Shown: positions 36,072 through 44,477 of the stretch, one piece after another | Numbering within the stretch: the first letter of the stretch is position 1 | How the letters are laid out: every line of letters starts with the position of its first letter | Source: Calothrix sp. NIES-4101 | GTDB lineage: Bacteria; Cyanobacteriota; Cyanobacteriia; Cyanobacteriales; Nostocaceae | Assembly (NCBI GenBank): GCA_004296455.1 | Contig: AP018276.1 | Location: 1 to 55,090, forward strand | Direction of reading: 5' to 3' | DNA length: 55,090 nucleotides | Program-made: the position numbers and the translations under genes | Notes under the pieces: model-generated | Database searches by the model: none | What the model was told of the DNA's origin: nothing | The model's input: the letters and a program-made list of their open reading frames with translations, nothing else

Positions 36072-37748
36072 TCAATTGCCCATAATTTGGTTTAGCTCTG
36101 GTGCTAACCATTCCCAAAGCTGTTTTAAATGAAGGGGTTGAATTTTTCGACTGCCATTAATCCACTTACCGGGAAGGGATTTTTGCAAGTTCAGCTTTTC
36201 CGCAAGATAGGATTTAGTCCATCCCCTTAATTTCAAGGCTTCTTCCAAAGCCCATCCAGGAATTAATTTTTGCTGATTTTCTATAGATATTACAGATATA
36301 CTTTCCTCTTTGTTGTTAATATGGGAATTTTTAATTTCGGAATCTTTACTTTCGGAATCTTTACTCTTGGTAAGAATAGTTTTATTTTTTTGTTTAAAGT
36401 CAGGTTTTGTCTGGCTAATTGGTAGGGCTGGAGCATTAATTGCTTCTAATTTTTCTTGAATTTTTTCTGTAGGTTTAATGATTATTTTTGCTTCTAGCCA
36501 AACATTTAACCAGCCGCGAGGTCGTTGGGCTTCCTCTTTCTTTTTCTCTTTTACTTTATCTTCGAGCAATACCCAAACTGGTTGAATTGATTCGGGATAA
36601 GTCATAACATCAAAACTAATTTGCCATCCTAAATCTTGTAGAGTTAGTAGAGCATTATCCCATTGTTCAATTAGCTTAATTCTCTTGACGTATCCACTTT
36701 TACTTTGAAGCTCTTGTAATTGTTCTTCGCAAAGAAATCCTATCCGTTTTAATAATGTTCCTACCTTATATTCCCCATCAATTTTGATTCGGCTCATAAT
36801 AGTTAACAACACTGCTAACCGCGCAGCAATTGGATTTTTATAGGGGTTAATTTGTAGGGTACTTTTAGCTAAAAGTCCGTATTCATATAGCGAACGGTAA
36901 TTTTCTAAATCCTGAAATGGTCTAACCCAATCATTAGCACCAACTGTGATAAATAACTCTGTAGGGTCATCAAATTCATGGTCAATTTTGGATGGATGAT
37001 TATGTTCTAGAACTAAAGATAATTGACCTGTATACTGAAGCTTTAGTTGCCACATAGCTTGAATTTCGGCTGAGTATTTCATCCGTTTCAAGTCAAGTTG
37101 GTTAATCGTAATACTTAGATGGGCTACTTGCTGGGCAATCATTCCCAGCTTTTTTAACTTTTTACCCAAGCTTAAATCGGTTCTATTACCCCAACCAAAA
37201 GTTTTGATTAAATCAGTTCCCTTGATAGTAAAATTACCCGACCAAGGCTGCTCTAAATCCGTGGCACAAGATGCAAAAACTAAAAACATATAAGCAACTT
37301 CTGGGTTAAACTTCTGAATAATCTCCCAAGCTGCATTCCCCGCAATAAGTTCTAATCTGTTGGTTTCCGGATTTTCTTTAATGATATTGTGTTCGATAAA
37401 ACCTTGACCAAAAAAGCGCCGAAAACAAGGAACACCTTCAATATCATCCCAAAGAGTTTTTCCCAAACAAGCTTGCGCTCCTGATAAATAAGGGTGAGAA
37501 GTCATTACAGGAGCATCATCAGTTGTTTGAAATAATGGCGGTTGGGTTACGGGGTTTTGGTGTGCGATACTCCCTCTGGGAGTGTCTCCTACCATCGTTT
37601 GAGAGTTATCTTGTTGTTGAAAATTTTTGACTGAAATTGATGAAAAATCTAGGGAGTTGATAGTTTCTAAATTTAATGGTTTCTGTAGCTTGTCAACCTT
37701 GCTTTTTTTGGCAATTTTCAATTGTTTGTTGTTGGCTATTTTCACCAT
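36072..37748 (-). CDS. Plasmid replication/regulatory protein with winged-helix-like core and C-terminal HTH
   Basis: The 558-residue protein resembles large cyanobacterial plasmid proteins often found beside origins. The central 120-420 region is helical with repeated winged-helix-like segments (TIKGTDLIKTFGWGNRTDLS, near 175). A charged linker rich in K, E and S follows (about 445-490). The C terminus is an XRE-type HTH (GWTKSYLAEKLNLQKSLPGK, about 515) ending in WEWL. It may be a second initiator or a copy-number regulator. GGGGG precedes the ATG. It sits between the iteron region and a pair of 23-bp direct repeats. Confidence 0.65.
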   Translation of the reverse strand: MVKIANNKQLKIAKKSKVDKLQKPLNLETINSLDFSSISVKNFQQQDNSQTMVGDTPRGSIAHQNPVTQPPLFQTTDDAPVMTSHPYLSGAQACLGKTLWDDIEGVPCFRRFFGQGFIEHNIIKENPETNRLELIAGNAAWEIIQKFNPEVAYMFLVFASCATDLEQPWSGNFTIKGTDLIKTFGWGNRTDLSLGKKLKKLGMIAQQVAHLSITINQLDLKRMKYSAEIQAMWQLKLQYTGQLSLVLEHNHPSKIDHEFDDPTELFITVGANDWVRPFQDLENYRSLYEYGLLAKSTLQINPYKNPIAARLAVLLTIMSRIKIDGEYKVGTLLKRIGFLCEEQLQELQSKSGYVKRIKLIEQWDNALLTLQDLGWQISFDVMTYPESIQPVWVLLEDKVKEKKKEEAQRPRGWLNVWLEAKIIIKPTEKIQEKLEAINAPALPISQTKPDFKQKNKTILTKSKDSESKDSEIKNSHINNKEESISVISIENQQKLIPGWALEEALKLRGWTKSYLAEKLNLQKSLPGKWINGSRKIQPLHLKQLWEWLAPELNQIMGN

Positions 37749-37817
37749 TTTGACCCCCTTTTTCAGCTAAACATGCACTAATACAAATGTAAACCACTCA
37801 ACCAGTGGTACTGATGA

Positions 37818-37872
37818 CTGGTTAATTTTTATGATTTTCATTGATATCGCTGGTTAATTTTTATGATTTTCA
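37818..37872. repeat. Two exact 23-bp direct repeats upstream of the 558-aa gene
   Basis: The sequence CTGGTTAATTTTTATGATTT with its continuation TCA occurs at 37818-37840 and 37850-37872, 32 bp apart, and a small palindrome (ACCACT...AGTGGT) lies at about 37793-37809. This is a likely operator or iteron pair for the protein encoded at 36072-37748, whose C-terminal HTH could bind it. Confidence 0.65.
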
Positions 37873-37873
37873 G

Positions 37874-38836
37874 TTACAAAATACCAGCTTCTGTAAAAGC
37901 TTGGCTAATTAAATCAACCAGCCCCAAATTTTCTGCCCATTCAGTCAGATATCCATAGTCAAGAAAATCTGCTTGCAATTTGAGTATCCCCAGTACATCG
38001 CGCCATTGCTTCTCAGATTGGCTTCCACTACCCCAAACAAGTTTTTGCAATAACAGGTCTTCGGGGGAAATCAACCAAAAATTAGGCATTCCCTCCACAT
38101 CAAGCAACCTCCGTCGCGCCATTTGCGATGCCGCAAAGGCAGAAGTATCCGTAACATACAGGTCAGCGTTGGCGATGGTTTCCGTGTGGGTAATATTAAG
38201 CATCCGATCGCGCCCCTGTTGCAAATCCTCAACCGCACCTTTCTCAGGACAGTAGTAACCCGCCGCTTCCAGGGTTGTCACCAACAAATTGATTTGGTCG
38301 CGTTGGATTTCGATAACTAAATCCAAATCGCGGGTCGATCGCGGTTCCCCGTGAATCGAACTCGCAACACCACGACTAACGTAGTAGGGAATGTTTACCA
38401 ATTCTAAAATTTGGTGCAATTCGCCAGCCAAGCTGATTGAGTCTTGAATCCATATTGTTTCATCAGTCTCCGAGCTCTTCAGTTTGCTGGGAACCCCCGC
38501 ACGGGACTGGCTCCGGAAACCGACCCCGGCAAATGACTCACCTCCTTGGGGTTGGAAGCCAGGGGGAAATTTTTCGGACAGCACTGCACGGGCAAATTGC
38601 AGGCGGATTTCCTCCAACGACGCACCGCGATGTCGAGATTTAATTCCCGCCAAACAGAGTTTTCGTACTCCCCGGTTGTGCGCGATCGCAATCTCGATTC
38701 GTTGTTTAAGTGCGAGTTGGCGCAACCTGGCGAACAGGTAAATATCCGCATCAACATTTGTATCGGCGGCTTGCGAGCGGTAGCCGGGACGAACAGTTTT
38801 AGGTGTAAGTACCGGAGGAATTGATTCTGGAGCCAT
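37874..38836 (-). CDS. Nucleotidyltransferase (AbiEii/MNT-like) with an N-terminal extension
   Basis: The 320-residue protein has the nucleotidyltransferase core in its second half: GVASSIHGEPRSTRDLDLVIE (GxxS then DxD, about 160-180), then strands and helices of an AbiEii-like fold (LISPEDLLLQKL). The first 60 residues resemble a small regulator-like segment. Between them (about 90-125) is a proline/glycine-rich, GC-rich insertion (PPGFQPQGGESFAG). It could be a toxin-type NTase, but no separate antitoxin is obvious; the GIY-YIG and RHH genes lie upstream on the same strand. GGAG lies close before the ATG. Confidence 0.75.
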   Translation of the reverse strand: MAPESIPPVLTPKTVRPGYRSQAADTNVDADIYLFARLRQLALKQRIEIAIAHNRGVRKLCLAGIKSRHRGASLEEIRLQFARAVLSEKFPPGFQPQGGESFAGVGFRSQSRAGVPSKLKSSETDETIWIQDSISLAGELHQILELVNIPYYVSRGVASSIHGEPRSTRDLDLVIEIQRDQINLLVTTLEAAGYYCPEKGAVEDLQQGRDRMLNITHTETIANADLYVTDTSAFAASQMARRRLLDVEGMPNFWLISPEDLLLQKLVWGSGSQSEKQWRDVLGILKLQADFLDYGYLTEWAENLGLVDLISQAFTEAGIL

Positions 38837-38865
38837 TATTTCTCCTTGCCGTAGCGAACTCTTTG

Positions 38866-39357
38866 TTACTCAGTATCGTTTCCCTTCTCTAGCCTTTTTC
38901 TCAATGTGCGAAACTCTCCTTTTTCTTTTGCCTCTCTAATTGCAGATTCGACTAGGTAAGCAGCGAGATTCGCTGTTGGGCGACCTTGATATTCAGCCCA
39001 AGCTTGTAATTCCTTGTAAACCAGATTGGGAAGGGTCAAGTTGACTCTCTTGCTTGCATCAGGATTTTTTGTTCCATTAAGTAAAGGCTTGAAATACTTA
39101 ATTAAGGCTGTCTCAATTTGCCCCAACATATCTATATCGCTGCACTCATGCCATGCAATATGAATAGCACCAAAGGATGCGAATTGTTTTTGCCTGCTGT
39201 GTACAGCTAACCGTTGAGCAAGGTTAATGGTTTTACCGATATATAAAATGCGATCGCTCTCCATAACAAAATATATGGCAGGGCAACTAGGTAATTGCTT
39301 TCGCTCCCCTAGCGGCAAAGATGGCAAAGTAAGCGGATCGACTTCGGCAATATGCAT
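38866..39357 (-). CDS. GIY-YIG nuclease fused to a ribbon-helix-helix-like domain
   Basis: In this 163-residue protein the N-terminal GIY-YIG domain is seen in AIYFVMESDRILYIGKTINL (about 28-47), followed by RLAVHSR with the conserved Arg and the Glu in QIETALI. The C-terminal 50 residues (RVNLTLPNLVYKELQAWAEY) look like a CopG/RHH DNA-binding domain. It would be a DNA endonuclease with its own binding module. The start ATG follows the stop of the upstream RHH gene directly, so the two are co-translated. Confidence 0.85.
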   Translation of the reverse strand: MHIAEVDPLTLPSLPLGERKQLPSCPAIYFVMESDRILYIGKTINLAQRLAVHSRQKQFASFGAIHIAWHECSDIDMLGQIETALIKYFKPLLNGTKNPDASKRVNLTLPNLVYKELQAWAEYQGRPTANLAAYLVESAIREAKEKGEFRTLRKRLEKGNDTE

Positions 39358-39573
39358 TTATCCTTTTTTATCCTTCTTAGGAGACGAGATATTTTCGTTT
39401 TCTTCTATCCATTTCTGCACTAACTGAACTAAAACCTCGTTCATACTAGTGCCTTTTAGAGCGCAGATGGACTTAAATTTAGCTCTTAGAGATTCAGGTA
39501 GAAACATTTTGTAGCTCACCTGTTTTTCTTGTGCTTCTTCTACCACAACATTTACACAACAATAGACATCCAC
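39358..39573 (-). CDS. Small RHH-type DNA-binding protein
   Basis: The 71-residue frame contains VSYKMFLPESLRAKFKSIC followed by ALKGTSMNEVLVQLVQKWIE, an RHH (CopG/ParG-like) fold. A GTG at 39573 with AAGGG nine bases upstream is the preferred start; a TTG at 39600 or a later GTG is possible. It is divergent from the ParM-like gene (175 bp between), so it may regulate both directions. It could bind the centromere or autoregulate with the GIY-YIG protein. Confidence 0.65.
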   Translation of the reverse strand: MDVYCCVNVVVEEAQEKQVSYKMFLPESLRAKFKSICALKGTSMNEVLVQLVQKWIEENENISSPKKDKKG

Positions 39574-39748
39574 TTGATTATCCCTTTGAAGGCAAAACAA
39601 GTCATTGGGTTAAATGGGTGGATTGTGTGTTATGGGTGGTTAGTGTTATCCTAACTGATAAGACGCACCAAGTCTGCAAAATCTTTAAAAATTTAAACTT
39701 CAACTCCACCGCGTCTTCCCTTCGGCATAGCTGCAACTGATTGCAACC

Positions 39749-40801
39749 ATGTCAAATCTTTGTGCAGCTTATATTTCAGCAATTTTTACTCCCAACAAAT
39801 ATATGACAGCCACACCGATGTATAACGTCACGCCAAAGCCTGACCACCTTTTAAAGCGACAAGTAGCAGCACTAGACGCAGGCAACCGCACCACTCAATG
39901 GATTACCCCCACAGGGAAAGTTATGACCATTCCCTCAGTCATCAAGCATCTAGAACCTTGGGAAGACACCCCAGAAATCGATGATGAATCCGTCCAAATC
40001 GAGGTGATAAAAGATGGTGACACTACTTCCCGCTTTGCTATCGGTACAGAAGCTCAAGTACAAAAAGGCACTCCAGCATTTGAAGTTAACAAAGTCGAAC
40101 TTGCCAAACACTTCATCTATGCAGCTTTAGAGGCAATGCCCGGTCAAAATACCGTGGTAATCGAATGTCTGCGTATTGCCCTCCCAGATACCCGCCACAC
40201 CGAAAACTTCGCATTGCTCAAGGAACTTGAAGGTGTTTACGAGTTTATCCGCAATGGGCAGCGTCTTTATACCAGCGTTCACCACGTCGAACCAGTGGAC
40301 GAAACCCGTGCTGCTTACCGCTATGCCGTTAGAAGTGGGCTGTTTAAAAGTCCTAAATCTGTAAACGGGATACTCGACCTGGGTGGGGGTACTGGTATCG
40401 GACGGTTGTATTCCCCCAACGGCTCCCTCAATCGTCAAGCCGATGCGATTGTTCCTGGCACTTATGCCCTCGCCGAAAAAATTGATGCTGCCCTCCTGCC
40501 CACCACAGGATTTAGCCAGAATTTGGGCTTGATTATGGACGCGATCGCATCAGGCAGTTTCGTTATTGGCACCAGTGGCATCAGCTTTGCCCATTTATTT
40601 GAAAAGTGCAGAGATGCATGGCTCTCTGAGATTCGGGGCAAACTGCGGACAAAATGGGGACAATACTTCTCGGAAATAGGGGAAGTGTTGATTATTGGCG
40701 GCTCTGCTCCCCTAGCGACACCAATTCAGGAGTCCACCAACGGACGATTTAAAGTTGCACCCAGCCCTCAGACCATTTCGATTCAGGGAATGTTGTTATG
40801 A
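39749..40801 (+). CDS. parM: ParM/StbA-like actin ATPase
   Basis: The 350-residue protein has actin-fold nucleotide motifs: phosphate 1 AALDAGNRTTQW (about 40-51), phosphate 2 GILDLGGGTGIGRLY (about 208-222) and the adenosine-site VLIIGGSAPLA (about 315). ParM-type filaments push plasmid copies apart. A ParR-sized gene overlaps its end by ATGA. This is a second partition system besides parAB. The first 18 codons are weakly conserved, so an ATG at 39803 is an alternative start. Confidence 0.85.
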   Translation: MSNLCAAYISAIFTPNKYMTATPMYNVTPKPDHLLKRQVAALDAGNRTTQWITPTGKVMTIPSVIKHLEPWEDTPEIDDESVQIEVIKDGDTTSRFAIGTEAQVQKGTPAFEVNKVELAKHFIYAALEAMPGQNTVVIECLRIALPDTRHTENFALLKELEGVYEFIRNGQRLYTSVHHVEPVDETRAAYRYAVRSGLFKSPKSVNGILDLGGGTGIGRLYSPNGSLNRQADAIVPGTYALAEKIDAALLPTTGFSQNLGLIMDAIASGSFVIGTSGISFAHLFEKCRDAWLSEIRGKLRTKWGQYFSEIGEVLIIGGSAPLATPIQESTNGRFKVAPSPQTISIQGMLL

Positions 40802-41073
40802 GCCAAGCGCGGATTGTACTTAGGGATGCTGCATTGGAGCAGGGGGAGCGGTTACTAAAAGTCACCAGATTGGCAACTTTGACCGAGTTAATTAATGTGA
40901 TGTTCTCCCGTTACGGCAGACATCTCGAAGAAACCTGGGAGGTATTGCCATCTCCATACGAAACAACAGGTGTTCGCTCTAAACCTGTGTCGCAAATGGT
41001 TGTCCCGACATCTATCCCAGAAACCGACCAAGAAACCGATTTTACTTTTGATAAACCGATTTGTGGATTGTGA
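40798..41073 (+). CDS. ParR-like partner of the ParM-like ATPase
   Basis: The 91-residue protein begins MSQARIVLRDAALEQGERLL and has a helix-rich N-terminal half and a disordered tail. It is identified by position: it overlaps parM by ATGA and has the size of ParR adaptors, which bind centromere repeats and nucleate ParM filaments. The RHH fold cannot be confirmed from sequence alone. Confidence 0.6.
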   Translation: MSQARIVLRDAALEQGERLLKVTRLATLTELINVMFSRYGRHLEETWEVLPSPYETTGVRSKPVSQMVVPTSIPETDQETDFTFDKPICGL

Positions 41074-41165
41074 ATACGCCCATGTTCCAAGCATTTTTAC
41101 CGATTAATGCATTATAAACACGACCATGTTCCGGCATTTATGGTTATCCGACGGAGGTTTTGAAG

Positions 41166-41423
41166 ATGAACCCAGAACTTTTCTCCACTCTCACCCCCAC
41201 ACAGTTAGCTGGGATTGGCATCTTAGCACTGCTGGCTTACCGCGAAAAAACTGATATCAGCTACCAGCAGCAAGAATGGGGTTTCTGGGACATCCCAGAA
41301 GAATTAATCGAATCCCTAGACAATCCCGGTTGCTACAACCAAGACCACGCAATAGTTGTAGCAAATGCAGCTATTAAGGTATTGACCACTTTAAATGCAG
41401 AAGCGATACCTTCCGCAAGCTGA
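41166..41423 (+). CDS. Small conserved plasmid protein of unknown function
   Basis: The 85-residue protein starts MNPELFSTLTPTQLAGIGIL and includes an aromatic, acidic stretch (QEWGFWDIPEELIESLD). GGAGG lies eight bases before the ATG, which sets the start. No family is recognised. It opens the plus-strand gene set after parMR. Confidence 0.65.
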   Translation: MNPELFSTLTPTQLAGIGILALLAYREKTDISYQQQEWGFWDIPEELIESLDNPGCYNQDHAIVVANAAIKVLTTLNAEAIPSAS

Positions 41424-41550
41424 TCGCGCTAACGCCTCCTCCGCCAAGATTGAGCGTAAACGCAAAGCAAGCGAAGACATCGCTCCAAAACCCAAAAACG
41501 GGGTCATCTACCGCCGCAATAAAACGAATAGACAACAAGGAAATTATCGC

Positions 41551-42174
41551 ATGACAACCAATAATCCTGACTGGCGCATCAAGGTCAACAATCACCCCGA
41601 ACTATCCGATCTACGTACATATCACTTTGATGACGAAAGCGATGTAGAGAGTTTTGCAATCGGTCTTCTGTGCGAAGGAATCACAGAATTTTCCCTCTAC
41701 CACAAAGATGGTGGAGAATGGGTAGAACAAGAAACCAACCCTTACGACTTTTTCACCACAATTGACGATACCCCTTTTCCATTAGCCCACGGTCAACTAT
41801 TACCCAATCTCTCAGAGGATGTGTCACCAGAAATCATCTGGAGTTTGGCTCAAGGCAACAAAGAAGCACTGAGTTCGATTGATAACGAACCAGTCCGTGA
41901 AAAAGCAGAACGTATTTTCGAGGGCTTATCAGAATTAGGTGCATGGGACGAGCCGGAAAGCCTATTTGATGAGGATTGTGCAGAGATAGGGAATGATGAA
42001 TCGTGGAAATTGACAGACTTTTCTGGCGACAGTTCTGGTATTGAATGCATCTTTGATACCGAAAATACCTTTGGAAATACCCTTGAAAATATCTCTGGCA
42101 CTGAAATAAATGCCCTCTCCCTCGATGCAGAGATAGACGAACAATTCAGCGACGAATTCAATCTGGACTCCTGA
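41551..42174 (+). CDS. Very acidic protein of unknown function
   Basis: The 207-residue protein begins MTTNNPDWRIKVNNHPELSD; the N-terminal domain (to about 80) is folded-looking (YHFDDESDVESFAIGLL), the rest rich in D, E and S (FDEDCAEIGNDESW). The ATG at 41551 follows AAGGAAA and is preferred over an open frame upstream. Acidic proteins in plasmid gene sets are sometimes DNA mimics or disordered regulators, but nothing specific is shown. Confidence 0.55.
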   Translation: MTTNNPDWRIKVNNHPELSDLRTYHFDDESDVESFAIGLLCEGITEFSLYHKDGGEWVEQETNPYDFFTTIDDTPFPLAHGQLLPNLSEDVSPEIIWSLAQGNKEALSSIDNEPVREKAERIFEGLSELGAWDEPESLFDEDCAEIGNDESWKLTDFSGDSSGIECIFDTENTFGNTLENISGTEINALSLDAEIDEQFSDEFNLDS

Positions 42175-42553
42175 ATTGATTTATCCAGAAGTGCTTTTGA
42201 AGAAAGTATTTGACAAAGCTGCTATCTGCTACTTTCTACCCTCTACCTTTCTTAGAAAACCTTGACCATCCAAGATACTGCCGTCGATTCAAGGGTGACA
42301 CTCCCTACCTAATACGGCGAAAAAGAAGGATTTTAGGAGTGCGAACTGACAAAAGCCCGTCATCCAAGAAACAGCGCTTGCGCGAACTGACAAGTCAGCG
42401 CGCGATCGCACTCCTATTAATACACTTAAAACCTGATTAAATCGTGCGAGTCAGAGGTCAGATTTTCCATTCGCCAGCAGTATCCCTCACTGATGGGGTT
42501 ATCCCCACTCCCAAACTTGGACACTCCCCTTAACGACTCATGAGAAAAACGCC
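42175..42553. other. Non-coding gap
   Basis: A short frame at 42210-42440 has no ribosome binding site and no recognisable features. Two HIP1-like sites are present. I see no other structure. Confidence 0.5.
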
Positions 42554-43291
42554 ATGACCAACAATCAACAACCTCGCATCAAAATCCATGTTGCCGCACC
42601 CGATGTATCCCGCGCATCCCAAACCATCTTTGGGCTAGACACCGATGTAATTATTAAAGCCATGATGGGCGACGAAGAGGCGACAACGTACCTAGCCGAC
42701 TACGCCAACATCACCGCCAAAGCCCGGAAAAACATCAAACCCGTCCTCAAACAAGCCGCAACCATCTACGACGGTACCAAGGACATCAACCAAGCCGTCC
42801 TGTACCTGCTCAAATCGGCGGCGAAAAATGGGGGTCAAATAGTCCAAATGAAAGGACAGGCATTGGTTTTAAACAAACAGTGGATGAACTTTCTCGAACA
42901 GCAAAAGCAGAAAATAGCCAACGATTTAACCGAAGTTGATGTCAAACACGCCCAACAAATCAACCTGTTAACAGCCCAACATCAAGTCAACCTGCGGCTG
43001 GGGAATATCGCCTACCGCGATAAACTTACCAAAATGGGCGATCGCGCACAGCAAAAACTAGCTGCAATGCAAACCCAAGCGGATCGAGAATACGAAGCCG
43101 CCAGACTTGCCGCAATTCAACGCGACGGCAGCCAAGCCAACCTGGGAGCCATTCCCCAACGCACCGTACCTGGTTCAATTGGCGGTGTTAACGGTAGTGG
43201 CAGGTTTAACCTGTCCGGTATCACAGGTGCAATCGGTGGTTTCTTCCGAGGTGTCGGTAACTTCTTTGGTCGCCTAATGCGATCGCTTTAA
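42554..43291 (+). CDS. Coiled-coil protein with glycine-rich amphipathic C terminus
   Basis: The 245-residue protein is helix-rich (about 80-185, with Q, K and A-rich coiled coil such as LRLGNIAYRDKLTKMGDRAQ). Its C-terminal 40 residues are Gly/Phe-rich (GGVNGSGRFN, GFFRGVGNFFGRLMRSL) and could bind membrane. No family is recognised. It sits in the plus-strand block that ends with a membrane ATPase, so it may belong to a transfer or segregation apparatus. Confidence 0.7.
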   Translation: MTNNQQPRIKIHVAAPDVSRASQTIFGLDTDVIIKAMMGDEEATTYLADYANITAKARKNIKPVLKQAATIYDGTKDINQAVLYLLKSAAKNGGQIVQMKGQALVLNKQWMNFLEQQKQKIANDLTEVDVKHAQQINLLTAQHQVNLRLGNIAYRDKLTKMGDRAQQKLAAMQTQADREYEAARLAAIQRDGSQANLGAIPQRTVPGSIGGVNGSGRFNLSGITGAIGGFFRGVGNFFGRLMRSL

Positions 43292-43334
43292 AAACAAAAC
43301 CTTGGTTGAATTGAGATTTCCCTTATATTTGGCA

Positions 43335-43497
43335 CGAGATGCAAACATACACGCTTCAAACTGCTAACAAAGCAATGAGCGAAACCACATTAACTGCAAA
43401 TAAGGGGGTCTCAAAACCACATTAACTGCAAATGAAACCAGATTATTTGCAAACAAACCACATTAACTGCAAATGGAACCAGATTAACTGCAAATAG
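43335..43497 (+). repeat. Third array of iterated TGCAAA/ACCACATTAA motifs
   Basis: The array has units AACCACATTAACTGCAAAT in direct repetition (at least five, plus related forms) and the same TAAGGGGG/GTCTCAAAA block as the two ends at 14.4 and 15.0 kb. The outer tip (ATGCAAACATACACGC) matches the right end's outer sequence imperfectly. No inverted partner is found nearby, so this looks like a solitary element end. Confidence 0.8.
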
Positions 43498-43605
43498 GCT
43501 GTAACCCTGATTCTGAGGAATTTTGAAAAAAATGGTCTCCTCATGTCCAAGTTAAATGAAGTTTTTTAGTTCAACGGCTGCAAATTTCACGCGGAGCTTA
43601 CCGCC

Positions 43606-44211
43606 ATGCAGAACCCACAATTTGACGATATCCTGCTGCAATTATTCCAACAGCAATCATCCCCGGTTCAACACCAAGAATCGGGGAGCGATGCACAGCC
43701 AACTTTCACAGAAATAACTCCCAAAGACAACGCACGGGTAGAAGGCTTTCTAGATATCCTTTTCAAAAATGCCAACACCCTTGCCGTCGCTTCCAGTACC
43801 TTTGCTGTTGCCTCAATCATGGCGGGTAGTTTCGCCATCGCCAGGATTATCGCCATCCCCGCGATGGTATGTACCATTGGTTATGCTGTCGCGGTGATGA
43901 CATCTGCGATCGCAGCCTTTGAACAATTCAGCATTGCCATCTCAGAAAAAGGTTTCAGCCTAGAATTTAACCCGGACTTTTGGAAATCAGTAAGTCGTGT
44001 ATCAACCATTGCCAGCATCGGCTACTTTGCCCTACACCCCCACTGGCAAGCAGAAGACAGAGCCAAAGCTGGAACCGAACGTTACTACAGCACCCAGAGA
44101 GAATTTACAAACCCAATACAACAAAAAACACCTGATTACATGGGTTACGGCATTGCGATCGCAATCACGGCAATCCTGGTTTTCTTACTCAAACGCAGAA
44201 AAATTTATTGA
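43606..44211 (+). CDS. Integral membrane protein of unknown function
   Basis: The 201-residue protein has a soluble N-terminal segment of about 55 residues, two or three hydrophobic segments (TLAVASSTFAVASIMAGSF, then IIAIPAMVCTIGYAVAVM) and a C-terminal span (IAIAITAILVFLL) with a basic end (KRRKIY). This arrangement recalls small membrane proteins of transfer or secretion gene sets, but no family is named. It lies 266 bp before the ATPase gene. Confidence 0.65.
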   Translation: MQNPQFDDILLQLFQQQSSPVQHQESGSDAQPTFTEITPKDNARVEGFLDILFKNANTLAVASSTFAVASIMAGSFAIARIIAIPAMVCTIGYAVAVMTSAIAAFEQFSIAISEKGFSLEFNPDFWKSVSRVSTIASIGYFALHPHWQAEDRAKAGTERYYSTQREFTNPIQQKTPDYMGYGIAIAITAILVFLLKRRKIY

Positions 44212-44343
44212 CTACTAGTTCTCATAAAACATGCTGGGCAAGGGTTTCAGAGGTTAAAGTTCATCGAAATCACGTTATTTTATCTGCTTTTTAGCCTTTT
44301 TCGACTGGATAGTTATTTTCACCACCCCTTTTCTGCTCGTCTA

Positions 44344-44395
44344 TCTTGCTTTTGTCTTATTTCTGCCTGTCTGTCTTGCTTTTGTCTTATTTCTG
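44344..44395. repeat. Two 22-bp direct repeats before the ATPase gene
   Basis: The sequence TCTTGCTTTTGTCTTATTTC occurs at 44344 and 44374, a 30-bp period. It may be a binding site in the leader of the gene starting at 44478 or simple slippage. Confidence 0.7.
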
Positions 44396-44477
44396 TCTTC
44401 CTTTCTTCTACCACGCCAGTTGCTACGACACGGGAAACCCGCGCAACACGCTGGCTCCTCTGCCTTCGTTTCTAACC

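Noticed and set aside
42210-42440. Open frame of 76 codons between plasmid genes
   Set aside because: It has no ribosome binding site, and its basic, irregular composition looks like chance.
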